NCBI GenBank assembly: GCA_002452295.1
Contig: DKEX01000061.1
Coordinates: forward strand, 2,524 to 10,815
Source of the DNA: Firmicutes bacterium UBA6811
GTDB lineage: Bacteria > Bacillota > SHA-98 > UBA4971
Direction: 5' to 3'
DNA: 8,292 nt
In this document: in pieces, positions 1 to 5,948 of the stretch
Layout: the number at the start of each line of letters is the position of its first letter
Position numbering within the stretch: position 1 is the stretch's first letter
Position numbers and translations under genes: made by a program
Notes under the pieces: generated by a model
The model's database searches: none
Seen by the model: only the letters and a program-made list of their open reading frames with translations
Told to the model about the DNA's origin: nothing

Positions 1-798
1 TTGTTCTGCCGTAAGCACGAGCACGGGATACGGGCCACGCGGCCTCAGCGCAGCCACGAGCCATGCGACGAGAAGTCGCCAGTCATCATCGTCCGGCACG
101 TTCATGAAGCGGCGTAGCTCGCCTATGCCTATGCCCCCGCCCCGTTCGGGCCGTGGGAGCGGGGCCATACCGCGCGGCCGGCGAAAGTTGACGGGAGGGT
201 TCGCGATGATGCGCCAGCCGTCCGGAGCGATCTCGACGGCCTCCCAGGCCGGGTTCCCGAGGTCGAGGTAGATCCTCCCGCTGTTCTCTGCCAGACGAAC
301 AAAGACCGGGGCCTCCGGGCGCGAGAAGATCGCCGTGGCCTCGATATCGGCCAGGGCGTCCGTCAGGGCCTGATTCGAGGGGGTCTTGCCACACTCGGCG
401 CGGAAGCGGCTCTGGAGCCACAGCCGAAAGTCGCGGCTTCGCACAGGGTAACATTCGAGGTGCCCGTCCCGGCCTAGCGCGGCATACCCCGCCCGGGCCG
501 GGTCGTGGAAAAGTATCGCGTTGTCCTCGGCAATCTCGACCAGCCGGACGGCCTCACACGGCCAGGGCGGTTCCGGAATCCGCTCGAACGGAATCCCTAC
601 CCCGTCCAAGACCTTTTCATACTTCCTCAACCGTCGCCATGCCGCCCGCTCCTGGGCCTGCGTGAGCTCGCGCCCGGCTTTCAACCGGAAACCGGCCTTC
701 GCGAAGTCCTCCCGGTCCTCCGGGCGCAAGTGCTCTTGCCCTGGGCCGTCAAGCCACCAAATCGCCCGATGGAGCGGCTTCTCCTGCTTGTTCTTCAC
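1..798 (-). CDS. Mobile-element primase/helicase-like ATP-binding protein, N-terminal part (runs off the left edge)
   Basis: An open frame begins at a GTG (796-798) and continues without a stop for 266 codons to base 1, so only the N-terminal part is present. The first ~150 residues are a charged, mostly helical region with no motif I recognise. From residue ~175 the text becomes family-like: YLDLGNPAWEAVEI (177-190), GWRII (194-198), FRRPRGMAPLPRPERGG (205-221), then NVPDDDDWRLLVAWL (233-247) and RGPYPVLVLTAEQ (254-266). From memory this matches ATP-binding, SF3-helicase/primase-like proteins of prophages and integrative elements. In those proteins the segment ends in a Walker A loop (GxxGxGKS/T type), which here would start just outside the window. 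The start sits 4 nt after the stop of the HTH gene and is preceded by a G-rich stretch (GGAGGGGGG), so the two genes are probably translationally coupled. The likely role is replication of the element. Family assignment is from recognition only. Confidence 0.72.
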   Translation of the reverse strand, partial: MKNKQEKPLHRAIWWLDGPGQEHLRPEDREDFAKAGFRLKAGRELTQAQERAAWRRLRKYEKVLDGVGIPFERIPEPPWPCEAVRLVEIAEDNAILFHDPARAGYAALGRDGHLECYPVRSRDFRLWLQSRFRAECGKTPSNQALTDALADIEATAIFSRPEAPVFVRLAENSGRIYLDLGNPAWEAVEIAPDGWRIIANPPVNFRRPRGMAPLPRPERGGGIGIGELRRFMNVPDDDDWRLLVAWLVAALRPRGPYPVLVLTAEQ

Positions 799-802
799 GA
801 GA

Positions 803-1000
803 TCACCCCCCTCCGCGCGCCTCGGACGACCTCTTCTCCGGCCGCTCCAGGCCAGGCAGCGCCCATCGGGGAACGAGAATGCGCCGCCCCATGCGGACGC
901 AGGTGATGCCGCCTTCCGCGATCAAGCGGTAGGCCGTGGACCGCCCGATCTGGCATCTTGCACATAGCTCCTGAATCGTTAGGAATTCAGGGTTCTCCAT
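803..1000 (-). CDS. Small excisionase/AlpA-type helix-turn-helix DNA-binding protein
   Basis: This is a 65-residue protein starting at ATG 998-1000. Residues 5-50 form a winged-HTH of the excisionase/MerR-like class (HTH_17 type): FLTIQELCARCQIGRSTAYR (6-25) is the helix-turn-helix, and GGITCVRMGRRILVPRWAL follows as the basic wing. The tail (RPEKRSSEARGGG) is charged and probably disordered. Proteins of this kind act as recombination directionality factors or as small regulators in prophages, satellites and integrative elements. The frame extends to a GTG at 1049-1051, but that codon lies upstream of the inferred minus-strand -10 element (1037-1042). The ATG also has a GGTGG site 8 nt before it, so I chose the ATG. 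The stop is 4 nt before the primase/helicase-like gene. It could bind att-proximal sites, its own promoter region, or both. Confidence 0.82.
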   Translation of the reverse strand: MENPEFLTIQELCARCQIGRSTAYRLIAEGGITCVRMGRRILVPRWALPGLERPEKRSSEARGGG

Positions 1001-1015
1001 CGCCCACGCCACCTT

Positions 1016-1046
1016 TTGTCCAACCCGTCCAGTCTTATGGTATAAT
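1016..1046 (+). promoter_or_regulatory. Extended -10 promoter for the 328-residue hypothetical gene
   Basis: A perfect TATAAT (1041-1046) is preceded directly by TGG, giving the extended -10 form TGnTATAAT. A weak -35, TTGTCC (1016-1021), stands 19 bp upstream, so the promoter would depend mainly on the extended -10. Start would be near 1053, about 50 nt before the ATG at 1105. The leader contains three GTCA words (1061, 1069, 1081) and the arms ACGTC/GACGT (1059-1063, 1076-1080), which may form an operator. Confidence 0.6.
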
Positions 1047-1065
1047 GGCACCGGGCTAACGTCAA
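1037..1065 (-). promoter_or_regulatory. Promoter for the HTH-primase/helicase pair
   Basis: Read on the minus strand, TTGACG (1060-1065, 5 of 6 to consensus) is followed after 17 bp by TACCAT (1037-1042, 4 of 6). Transcription would begin near 1030 and give a leader of about 30 nt before the ATG at 1000. Its -10 overlaps the -10 of the plus-strand promoter. This is inferred from sequence alone. Confidence 0.5.
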
Positions 1066-1104
1066 AAAGTCACAAGACGTGTCAGGGCATGGGGAGGGAG
1101 AGTC

Positions 1105-2091
1105 ATGACGGACGCCGAACGTGAGCGGGGCCGCGCCTTGCGGGCCTGGGTGCAGCGTGAGGGCGCCAAGTATGCCCCTGCGGATTTTATGGCGCTTGCC
1201 CTGGAAAGGGTCTTGAGCACGTTGCCGCCTAAAGACTGGATGGGAGGGCGCGTGCTCATTGAAGTCGGGCGCCTGCAAGCGGAAGGCGCCGTGGCGCTGA
1301 AGGAGTCCCGCGCGCGATCACTGACTGCGAAAGACTTGATCCGCCACTACACAGGGGAGATCGAAGGGGGGCGTCAATGGCTCTTCGAGAGGACGGCGCC
1401 GCCATTCGCCACGGAGGAAGCGGCCGTTACCTGGCTTGAGCGGAAGGCCGCCGAGGAAGGGGAGGGCCGCCGGGAGGGTGACGGTCCGGCTATCGATGAA
1501 CTCCAAAGAGACCTGGAAAACCTCTCTGGCAGAGAAGTCGTCTTGCGGGTCCGGTCTCTGTCCTACTGGCATGGCGCCGAAAGTCGTCAGCTTCGGGTGT
1601 GGCCTGGCACTATGCTATGGGACCTCGCGAAGAGGGTAGAGCAGATCGAGCGGGAGACCGGCTTTCGCGCCCCTGACGTGCTCCTTTGGCTCCTCGTGGG
1701 ACGGGAACCTTCCCTGCCCGGCGCGTTGCTCGTGTATCGGTCTACACCTCGGGCCTCCGTGTGGGCCTGGGCGCCCGGTCTCCCGGACCGCCGGGAATGG
1801 GTGGAGATAGTGCTCAACACGAGGGACCTTTCTTTCGAGGACCTGCACGCCATATACCGGGCCGTTCGGCGCAAGATTGGCCTGGCGGGCAGGAAGCACG
1901 ACCTGACGCCGCTCCAAGTCAGGGTTTACGAACTCGCGCAGGAAATAGGCGGGCCGCCGGACAAGGGGAAGGCCACGTTCTGGCAGGAGGTCCGCGCGCG
2001 GCTCGTGAAGGAAGGATGGGCGCCCGTCCATTGGTACACGCTCCAGCGCCATTACAAGAAGGCCGTGGAAAGGCTGAAGGGACCGGCTTGA
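1105..2091 (+). CDS. Hypothetical protein of the mobile element, 328 residues
   Basis: I do not recognise this protein. It starts at ATG 1105 after a strong purine-rich site (GGGGAGGG, 7-8 nt upstream) and ends at TGA 2089-2091. It is soluble, with no signal peptide or membrane segment, and rich in Arg, Glu and Trp. Residues 1-70 look helical. Residues ~105-145 are a charged, coiled-coil-like stretch (WLERKAAEEGEGRREGD and following). Residues ~145-235 look like a mixed alpha/beta core (VVLRVRSL, WPGTMLWDLAKRVEQIE, DVLLWLLVGREPSLPGALLV). The C-terminal ~60 residues (LTPLQVRVYELAQEIGGPPD, then FWQEVRARLVKEGWAPVHW and YTLQRHYKKAVERLKG) are basic and helical and could bind nucleic acid. It lies alone, divergent from the HTH-helicase pair and beside the tRNA end of the element. 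It shows no tyrosine-recombinase or serine-recombinase motif, so I do not call it the integrase. Coding status is well supported by length, RBS and promoter; function is unknown. Confidence 0.8.
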   Translation: MTDAERERGRALRAWVQREGAKYAPADFMALALERVLSTLPPKDWMGGRVLIEVGRLQAEGAVALKESRARSLTAKDLIRHYTGEIEGGRQWLFERTAPPFATEEAAVTWLERKAAEEGEGRREGDGPAIDELQRDLENLSGREVVLRVRSLSYWHGAESRQLRVWPGTMLWDLAKRVEQIERETGFRAPDVLLWLLVGREPSLPGALLVYRSTPRASVWAWAPGLPDRREWVEIVLNTRDLSFEDLHAIYRAVRRKIGLAGRKHDLTPLQVRVYELAQEIGGPPDKGKATFWQEVRARLVKEGWAPVHWYTLQRHYKKAVERLKGPA

Positions 2092-2104
2092 CTGGTCCCT
2101 TCAG
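2074..2104 (+). terminator. 11-bp perfect hairpin spanning the stop codon, possible terminator
   Basis: CTGAAGGGACC (2074-2084) and GGTCCCTTCAG (2094-2104) pair perfectly around a 9-nt loop that contains most of the TGA stop. The stem is strong, but no U-tract follows it. It may instead stabilise the 3' end of the mRNA or end transcription with help from Rho. Confidence 0.45.
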
Positions 2105-2119
2105 GTTCCAGAATATGCC

Positions 2120-2139
2120 TCGATAGCTTTCGATAGCTA
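2120..2139. repeat. Two in-phase 10-bp tandem repeats near the tRNA end
   Basis: TCGATAGCTT (2120-2129) is followed at once by TCGATAGCTA (2130-2139), 9 of 10 identical and spaced one helical turn apart. They lie 55 bp from the 3' end of tRNA-Leu, inside the presumed element. Tandem sites of this size and phase are typical of excisionase or integrase arm sites, so they may be bound by the HTH protein at 803-1000 or by an integrase outside the window. This is inference. Confidence 0.4.
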
Positions 2140-2193
2140 AACGGGGTTTTCGGGCCTCCTCAAAGCGCCCTGCAGCTGGCACTTAGGAAAAAC

Positions 2194-2281
2194 TGGTGCC
2201 GAAGCGGGGATTTGAACCCCGACGAGCGTAATGCCCACTAGACCCTGAATCTAGCGCGTCTGCCATTTCCGCCACTTCGGC
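2194..2281 (-). tRNA. tRNA-Leu (anticodon CAG), CCA encoded
   Basis: On the minus strand GCCGAAG and CTTCGGC form a perfect 7-bp acceptor stem, followed by discriminator A (2197) and a genomic CCA (2194-2196). The anticodon arm is CTAGA-TTCAGGG-TCTAG, with anticodon CAG at 2245-2247 reading codon CUG. The T-arm is CGGGG-TTCAAAT-CCCCG. A long variable arm (about GGGC-ATTAC-GCTC) marks it as a class II tRNA, as expected for leucine. The mature part is 85 nt plus CCA. A run of five T follows the CCA by one base on the transcribed sense (2188-2192). The gene is intact although the element-like block abuts its 3' end, as expected when integration restores the tRNA. Confidence 0.97.
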
Positions 2282-2355
2282 ACTTGTCGTTTGTGTCACT
2301 GGAGCCTGCGCACAATGTGCCGCTGGCCCCGGTGCATTTGCCTTTTGGCCTGGCC

Positions 2356-2375
2356 TGCGCGGCATCCGCCGCGCA
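2356..2375 (-). other. 8-bp GC hairpin at the start of the tRNA leader
   Basis: TGCGCGGC (2356-2363) and GCCGCGCA (2368-2375) pair perfectly around a 4-nt loop. It falls at the predicted transcription start, so it would form the 5' end of the precursor tRNA. It may shield the precursor from 5' attack or mark where processing begins. There is no T-run in either direction, so it is not a standard terminator. Confidence 0.4.
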
Positions 2376-2380
2376 CTCTG

Positions 2381-2409
2381 ATGATAGCAGAGCACAGGCT
2401 GCGTGTCAA
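2381..2409 (-). promoter_or_regulatory. Promoter of tRNA-Leu
   Basis: On the minus strand a perfect TTGACA (2404-2409) is followed after exactly 17 bp by TATCAT (2381-2386, 5 of 6). Predicted start is near 2374, leaving a ~90-nt leader before the mature tRNA 5' end at 2281. No gene other than the tRNA lies downstream before the element, so this promoter should drive the tRNA. Confidence 0.75.
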
Positions 2410-2444
2410 GACCACCAGCGCCTCCATACAACCTTTCCACGATC

Positions 2445-2473
2445 TTGACACCGTGGCAAGAGGGTGATAGTCT
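2445..2473 (+). promoter_or_regulatory. Candidate promoter of the TetR-exporter operon
   Basis: A perfect TTGACA (2445-2450) is followed after 17 bp by TAGTCT (2468-2473, only 3 of 6 to TATAAT). The weak -10 lowers confidence. Support comes from position: start would be near 2480, directly before the TetR-type palindrome, and this is the best plus-strand candidate upstream of the regulator gene. Confidence 0.5.
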
Positions 2474-2489
2474 ATCCAGTGTAAGTCAT

Positions 2490-2505
2490 GACTGACCGGT
2501 CAGTC
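2490..2505. promoter_or_regulatory. TetR-family operator palindrome
   Basis: GACTGACCGGTCAGTC is a perfect 16-bp inverted repeat with no spacer, centred on CCGG. Size and symmetry match operators bound by TetR-family dimers. It lies just downstream of the candidate -10 and about 160 bp upstream of the tetR start, where a bound dimer would block initiation or early elongation. The encoded TetR protein is the obvious ligand, implying autoregulation of the whole operon. Confidence 0.8.
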
Positions 2506-2666
2506 TATGAAGGGGATGCGGCGGTCCAAGGCCTGGGGCTCACGGCGCACAGGCCGCCGGGCCAGCAGGCTTTGATGCCTGGATCAGTCTGAGGGCGGAA
2601 ACGGCCCCGTGCGTGCGTCAGAGAAAGAGCTATCAGAGGAAAGACCTCAGGAAGCGGGAGTGCCGC
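2506..2666 (+). other. Untranslated leader of the tetR gene, no gene seen
   Basis: This GC-rich stretch holds no convincing ORF in any frame. It has a weak 5-bp inverted repeat (CAGGC...GCCTG near 2566-2581) but no riboswitch or attenuator I can recognise. It would be the 5' leader if transcription starts near 2480. A GTG at 2613 in the tetR frame lies inside it but has no good ribosome-binding site. Confidence 0.4.
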
Positions 2667-3323
2667 GTGGACATGGAGAGAAGCCAACTTGGCGGCAATG
2701 ACGCGAGAGAGGCCGGGAAGCGCGATCTCATACTTGCCGCGGCCCAGCATATATTCTCAAAAAAGGGCTTTCACCAGGCGACTGTCGAGGAAGTGGCGGA
2801 GGCGGCGGGCGTCGGGAAGGGCACCGTCTATCTCTACTTCCCGAGCAAGAAGGAGATCCTGGTCGCGCTCATCGAGGAGCGGCTGAGAGACCTGGCGCAG
2901 GCCCTCGATGCCAGGGTGAGGGCTGTCGGGGACGGGCTGGGGGCTTGCGCGGAGAGGCTGCGCGCGGTCATCCTCCTCCAACTGGAGTTCTTCAAACGGT
3001 CGCGTGACTTTCTTACGGTGATGTCCGGCGACATCGGCGAACTCGGGCAGGAGCTCGACGAGCGAACAAGGGAGGCACGTCGCGCGTTTCTCAAGGTGGT
3101 GGAGTCCGTTATCCGCGAAGGGATTCGCGACGGCGAGTTTCGAGGCACGGACTCGTGGCTCGCCACATATGCCATCGAAGGCATGGTTATGGGCGCCGCC
3201 CTTGGCTGGACGATGAGAGAGGGCTTGCTGCTCACAGACGAGCACGTTTCCCAGGTGGTTGACCTCTGCCTCCACGGCATTGCCGGGGAAGGCGGCGGCC
3301 CGCACACCTGCACCTCCCCGTGA
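2667..3323 (+). CDS. TetR/AcrR-family transcriptional repressor
   Basis: A 218-residue protein, normal length for the family. The N-terminal DNA-binding domain is clear: an N-terminal helix (KRDLILAAAQHIFSKKGF), then the helix-turn-helix and following helix (TVEEVAEAAGVGKGTVYLYF, then PSKKEIL). The C-terminal ~150 residues are helical and variable, as expected for the ligand-binding and dimerisation domain. I chose GTG 2667 because GGGAG (2656-2660) stands 6 nt before it. ATG 2673, two codons on, has 12-nt spacing and is the alternative; a start at GTG 2613 is less likely. It is the first gene of the cluster, downstream of a 16-bp palindrome, and 128 bp before the exporter gene with no obvious promoter between. 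It probably represses itself and the three transport genes until a hydrophobic ligand, perhaps the exported substrate, releases it. The ligand is not predictable. Confidence 0.93.
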   Translation: MDMERSQLGGNDAREAGKRDLILAAAQHIFSKKGFHQATVEEVAEAAGVGKGTVYLYFPSKKEILVALIEERLRDLAQALDARVRAVGDGLGACAERLRAVILLQLEFFKRSRDFLTVMSGDIGELGQELDERTREARRAFLKVVESVIREGIRDGEFRGTDSWLATYAIEGMVMGAALGWTMREGLLLTDEHVSQVVDLCLHGIAGEGGGPHTCTSP

Positions 3324-3451
3324 GTTCATCTTGATTCCCCCACGGGTGAGGCGAGACTGCCGTAACGGGGATGTAGTTCGACGACCAGACGGACCAGACG
3401 AGACAATGGAGGAGACGGACGGAACGGTAGGAGGCCAGGGGGTACATCGCT

Positions 3452-5911
3452 GTGGAAAGACTCGCAAGGGCCCTTGTGAAACACGCCAGCGCGGTTATAG
3501 CGGCGCTCGTTGTGCTGACGGTGGCGTTTGCGTACTTTCTGCCTCGTGTGCAGCTCAAAACGGATACTGCCTCGCTCGCCCCACAGAACGACCCGGTCAT
3601 CGAAAAGCTCCTGGAGACCGTCGAGGACTTCGGCTCGCAGGACATCATGATGGTCGTCCTCAAAGGCGACGTCTTCACCCCGGAGGCTCTCGCAAAGGTC
3701 CGCCGCCTGGCCGACGGCATCCCGGGCCTCTCGGGCGTTGACAAAGTCATGACCCCCCTGGATGTCCAGCTTGTTCGGGGGGACGAATTCGGCCTCCAGA
3801 TCGCTCCCGCCGCGGACCACGTGCCCGAAACGCCCGAAGAGGTGGAGGCGTTCCGGGAAGCTCTTGGGGATAGCCGACAGGGCTCTGCCATGGTCGCGGC
3901 GAACGGCAAGGCTATGGCGATCTTCATAACCCTCGAGCCCGACGTTATGGCTTCTACCAGGGCTCAGGATCTTGCTGGAGAGATAGAGGCCCTCGTTCGC
4001 CAGGAGGAAAGCCCGGGGCAACAGATCTACATAGTTGGCGAGGCGTACATGGGCTACTGGGCCTCCAGGAACATGCGCCGCGACCTCAGGTTCCTGTTCC
4101 CGCTGGCGCTCGCTGGCGTGGTGGGCGCTCTTTACCTTAGCTTCGGGCGGATGTCCGATGTCGGCGCGTTGCTTGCGGGCATCGTGATGAGCGTCATCTG
4201 GACCATCGGCCTAATGGCCGCCCTGGGTTACAACATCACCATCGTGTCCATGATGCTGCCGACCATCTTAGTTTCCATGGGGAGCGCGGCAGGGATTCAC
4301 ATCCTCAACCGGTTCCACGAAGAAGCGAGGTCAGGCGCGGCCGCCGAGGACTCTATCGTGAAGGTCGTGCTCGAGCTCGTAAGCCCCATATCCATGACGG
4401 CTCTCACCACCGCGGTGGGGTTTGCATCTTTCCTGACGTCGTTTGTTCCTCCCGTGAGGGAATTCGGTGCCCTGGCTGCAGCGGGCATAATGCTCAACAT
4501 GGTGGTATCGCTCACCTGGATACCATCGGTTCTGGCAATACGCGAAAGACGCAGGGCGGCTACCATGCGCGCCCGAGATCTCCACACGGCGCACGCCTCA
4601 GGTGTCGCGGGTGACCCAGATGACGCGGGCCATGGAGGCGATGCGGGCGGTGTGAAACGTGTGGCGCCTGTGGCGCGTGCGGCGGACCCGGCCGGTGGTC
4701 GATCCTTCCTCCAGAAGCTGCTTGACGCTTCGGGAAGGCTCGTGATCTCCCGCCCGTGGGCCGTCGTGGTCGGAGCGGCGATCGTAACCGCCGTCTTTGC
4801 GGCCGGCATTCCCGGCCTCGCAGTGGAAACCAACATCCTGACGTACTTCAGGGAGGACAGTCCCGTCGTTCAGGGCACGAAGGCTGTCGAGGAGTATTTC
4901 GGCGGCACGCTGGGTCTCTCCGTGCTGGTCGATACCGGCGAGCCGGATGGCATCAAGGACCCCGCGGTCCTGAACCGTATAATCGCGCTGGAAGATAGGC
5001 TCAAGGGCGTGGACGAGGTAAGTGATCCGACCTCGGTGGCGGGTCTCGTCCGCGAGGTAAACCAGGCCCTGAACGGTAACGACCCGGCACATTACGCGAT
5101 CCCGGATAGCCGCGAGGCGGTGGCCCAGGAGCTGTTGCTCTTCACGATGCAGGGCGGCTCGGGCCTTGACTCGATGGTGAGCTACGACTTCCAGAAGGCG
5201 CTCGTAAGCACGAGAGTCCTCAATCTGCCGACTTCCGCGCTCGATCGGGTGATTTCAGCGGTTGAGGGGGTTGCGGACGAAGTCTTTGGCAGCACCGGCA
5301 TCAGGACGGCGGTGGTGGGCCTGCCCGAGGTGATGCTGCGGCTCATGGAGAGGTTCATGGACAGCCAGATCAAGAGCCTGGTCGTGTCCATGGCTGGCGT
5401 GTGGGCCGTGGTCTCCCTCATCATGGGATCGCCCGTTCTGGGCCTGCTATGCCTCATAGCGCTGTTCCTCAGCGTTGTAATGAACTTCGGGCTCATGTCG
5501 TTCCTCGGCATACCCCTCGACGTGGCCACAATAATGATATCCGGCGTCTGTATCGGCATAGGCGTTGACTATTCCATCCACCTTCTCAGCCGCTACCGCC
5601 TGGAGTTGCGCAGCGGAAAGGGCAGGGAGGCGGCGCTCGCGAGCGCTGTCGGCTCCACGGGGCGCGGCATCTTCTTCAACGCTGCCACCCTTGTACTCGG
5701 GTTCGGGCTCCTGGCGCTTTCGAGCTTCAGGGCGGTTTCCATATTCGGGCTCCTCGTGGCCGCAACGATGTGCACAAGCGCCCTGGGGGCCCTCCTGGTG
5801 CTCCCGGCGGTGCTGAGGCTGGTGAGCGCAGATCGGGTCCGCTACGCGGGGTTCGGCGGCCGACGCGGCGCACGCCCCGCGCCGATACAAACGGCGGGAA
5901 CGACGGAATGA
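3452..5911 (+). CDS. RND/MMPL-family exporter, 12 membrane segments (COG1033 type)
   Basis: This 819-residue inner-membrane protein has the duplicated RND layout. TM1 (13-31) is followed by a ~180-residue periplasmic loop (32-211) and five TMs (about 212-363). A hydrophilic cytoplasmic linker (364-432) follows, then TM7 (434-453), a second periplasmic loop (454-640) and five TMs (about 641-786). The second half carries the hallmark GIGVDYSIHLLSRY (702-715), with Asp706-Tyr707 as the expected proton-relay pair. The equivalent site in the first half reads SMGSAAGIHILNRF (275-288), with Ala279-Ala280. At 819 residues it resembles 'predicted exporters of the RND superfamily' and HpnN/MmpL-like lipid exporters rather than ~1030-residue AcrB drug pumps. 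It would use proton motive force to extract a hydrophobic substrate from the inner membrane or periplasm. Start GTG 3452 has AGGGGG 9 nt upstream; a better AGGAGG lies farther away (17 nt). The LolA-like gene begins 37 nt after its stop. Confidence 0.92.
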   Translation: MERLARALVKHASAVIAALVVLTVAFAYFLPRVQLKTDTASLAPQNDPVIEKLLETVEDFGSQDIMMVVLKGDVFTPEALAKVRRLADGIPGLSGVDKVMTPLDVQLVRGDEFGLQIAPAADHVPETPEEVEAFREALGDSRQGSAMVAANGKAMAIFITLEPDVMASTRAQDLAGEIEALVRQEESPGQQIYIVGEAYMGYWASRNMRRDLRFLFPLALAGVVGALYLSFGRMSDVGALLAGIVMSVIWTIGLMAALGYNITIVSMMLPTILVSMGSAAGIHILNRFHEEARSGAAAEDSIVKVVLELVSPISMTALTTAVGFASFLTSFVPPVREFGALAAAGIMLNMVVSLTWIPSVLAIRERRRAATMRARDLHTAHASGVAGDPDDAGHGGDAGGVKRVAPVARAADPAGGRSFLQKLLDASGRLVISRPWAVVVGAAIVTAVFAAGIPGLAVETNILTYFREDSPVVQGTKAVEEYFGGTLGLSVLVDTGEPDGIKDPAVLNRIIALEDRLKGVDEVSDPTSVAGLVREVNQALNGNDPAHYAIPDSREAVAQELLLFTMQGGSGLDSMVSYDFQKALVSTRVLNLPTSALDRVISAVEGVADEVFGSTGIRTAVVGLPEVMLRLMERFMDSQIKSLVVSMAGVWAVVSLIMGSPVLGLLCLIALFLSVVMNFGLMSFLGIPLDVATIMISGVCIGIGVDYSIHLLSRYRLELRSGKGREAALASAVGSTGRGIFFNAATLVLGFGLLALSSFRAVSIFGLLVAATMCTSALGALLVLPAVLRLVSADRVRYAGFGGRRGARPAPIQTAGTTE

Positions 5912-5948
5912 ATCACAGGAAGGTGATGTCTTGTGGTGGTGATGACCC

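Noticed and set aside
86..454. 122-codon minus-strand frame
   Set aside because: It lies within the primase/helicase-like gene in another frame and is Arg/Pro/Gly-rich without pattern, while the correct frame gives a family-like protein.
505..967. Two overlapping plus-strand frames (505-906 and 521-967)
   Set aside because: They are antisense to the primase/helicase-like and HTH genes, have no family resemblance, and are of the kind expected by chance in GC-rich DNA.
803..1051. Longer form of the HTH gene from GTG 1049-1051
   Set aside because: The extra 17 residues have no family resemblance and the codon lies upstream of the inferred -10, so it would not be transcribed from that promoter.
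2183..2440. 85-codon minus-strand frame across the tRNA
   Set aside because: Its C-terminal third is a translation of the tRNA-Leu gene itself and the rest covers the tRNA promoter; a well-known type of false gene.
2613..2666. Longer form of TetR from GTG 2613
   Set aside because: No good ribosome-binding site precedes it and the added residues are a basic stretch not usual before the TetR helix; GTG 2667 has a well-spaced GGGAG.
2757..4021. Long minus-strand frames opposite tetR and the exporter
   Set aside because: They are antisense shadows in GC-rich coding DNA, without homology-like pattern or ribosome-binding sites, and contradict clear families on the plus strand.
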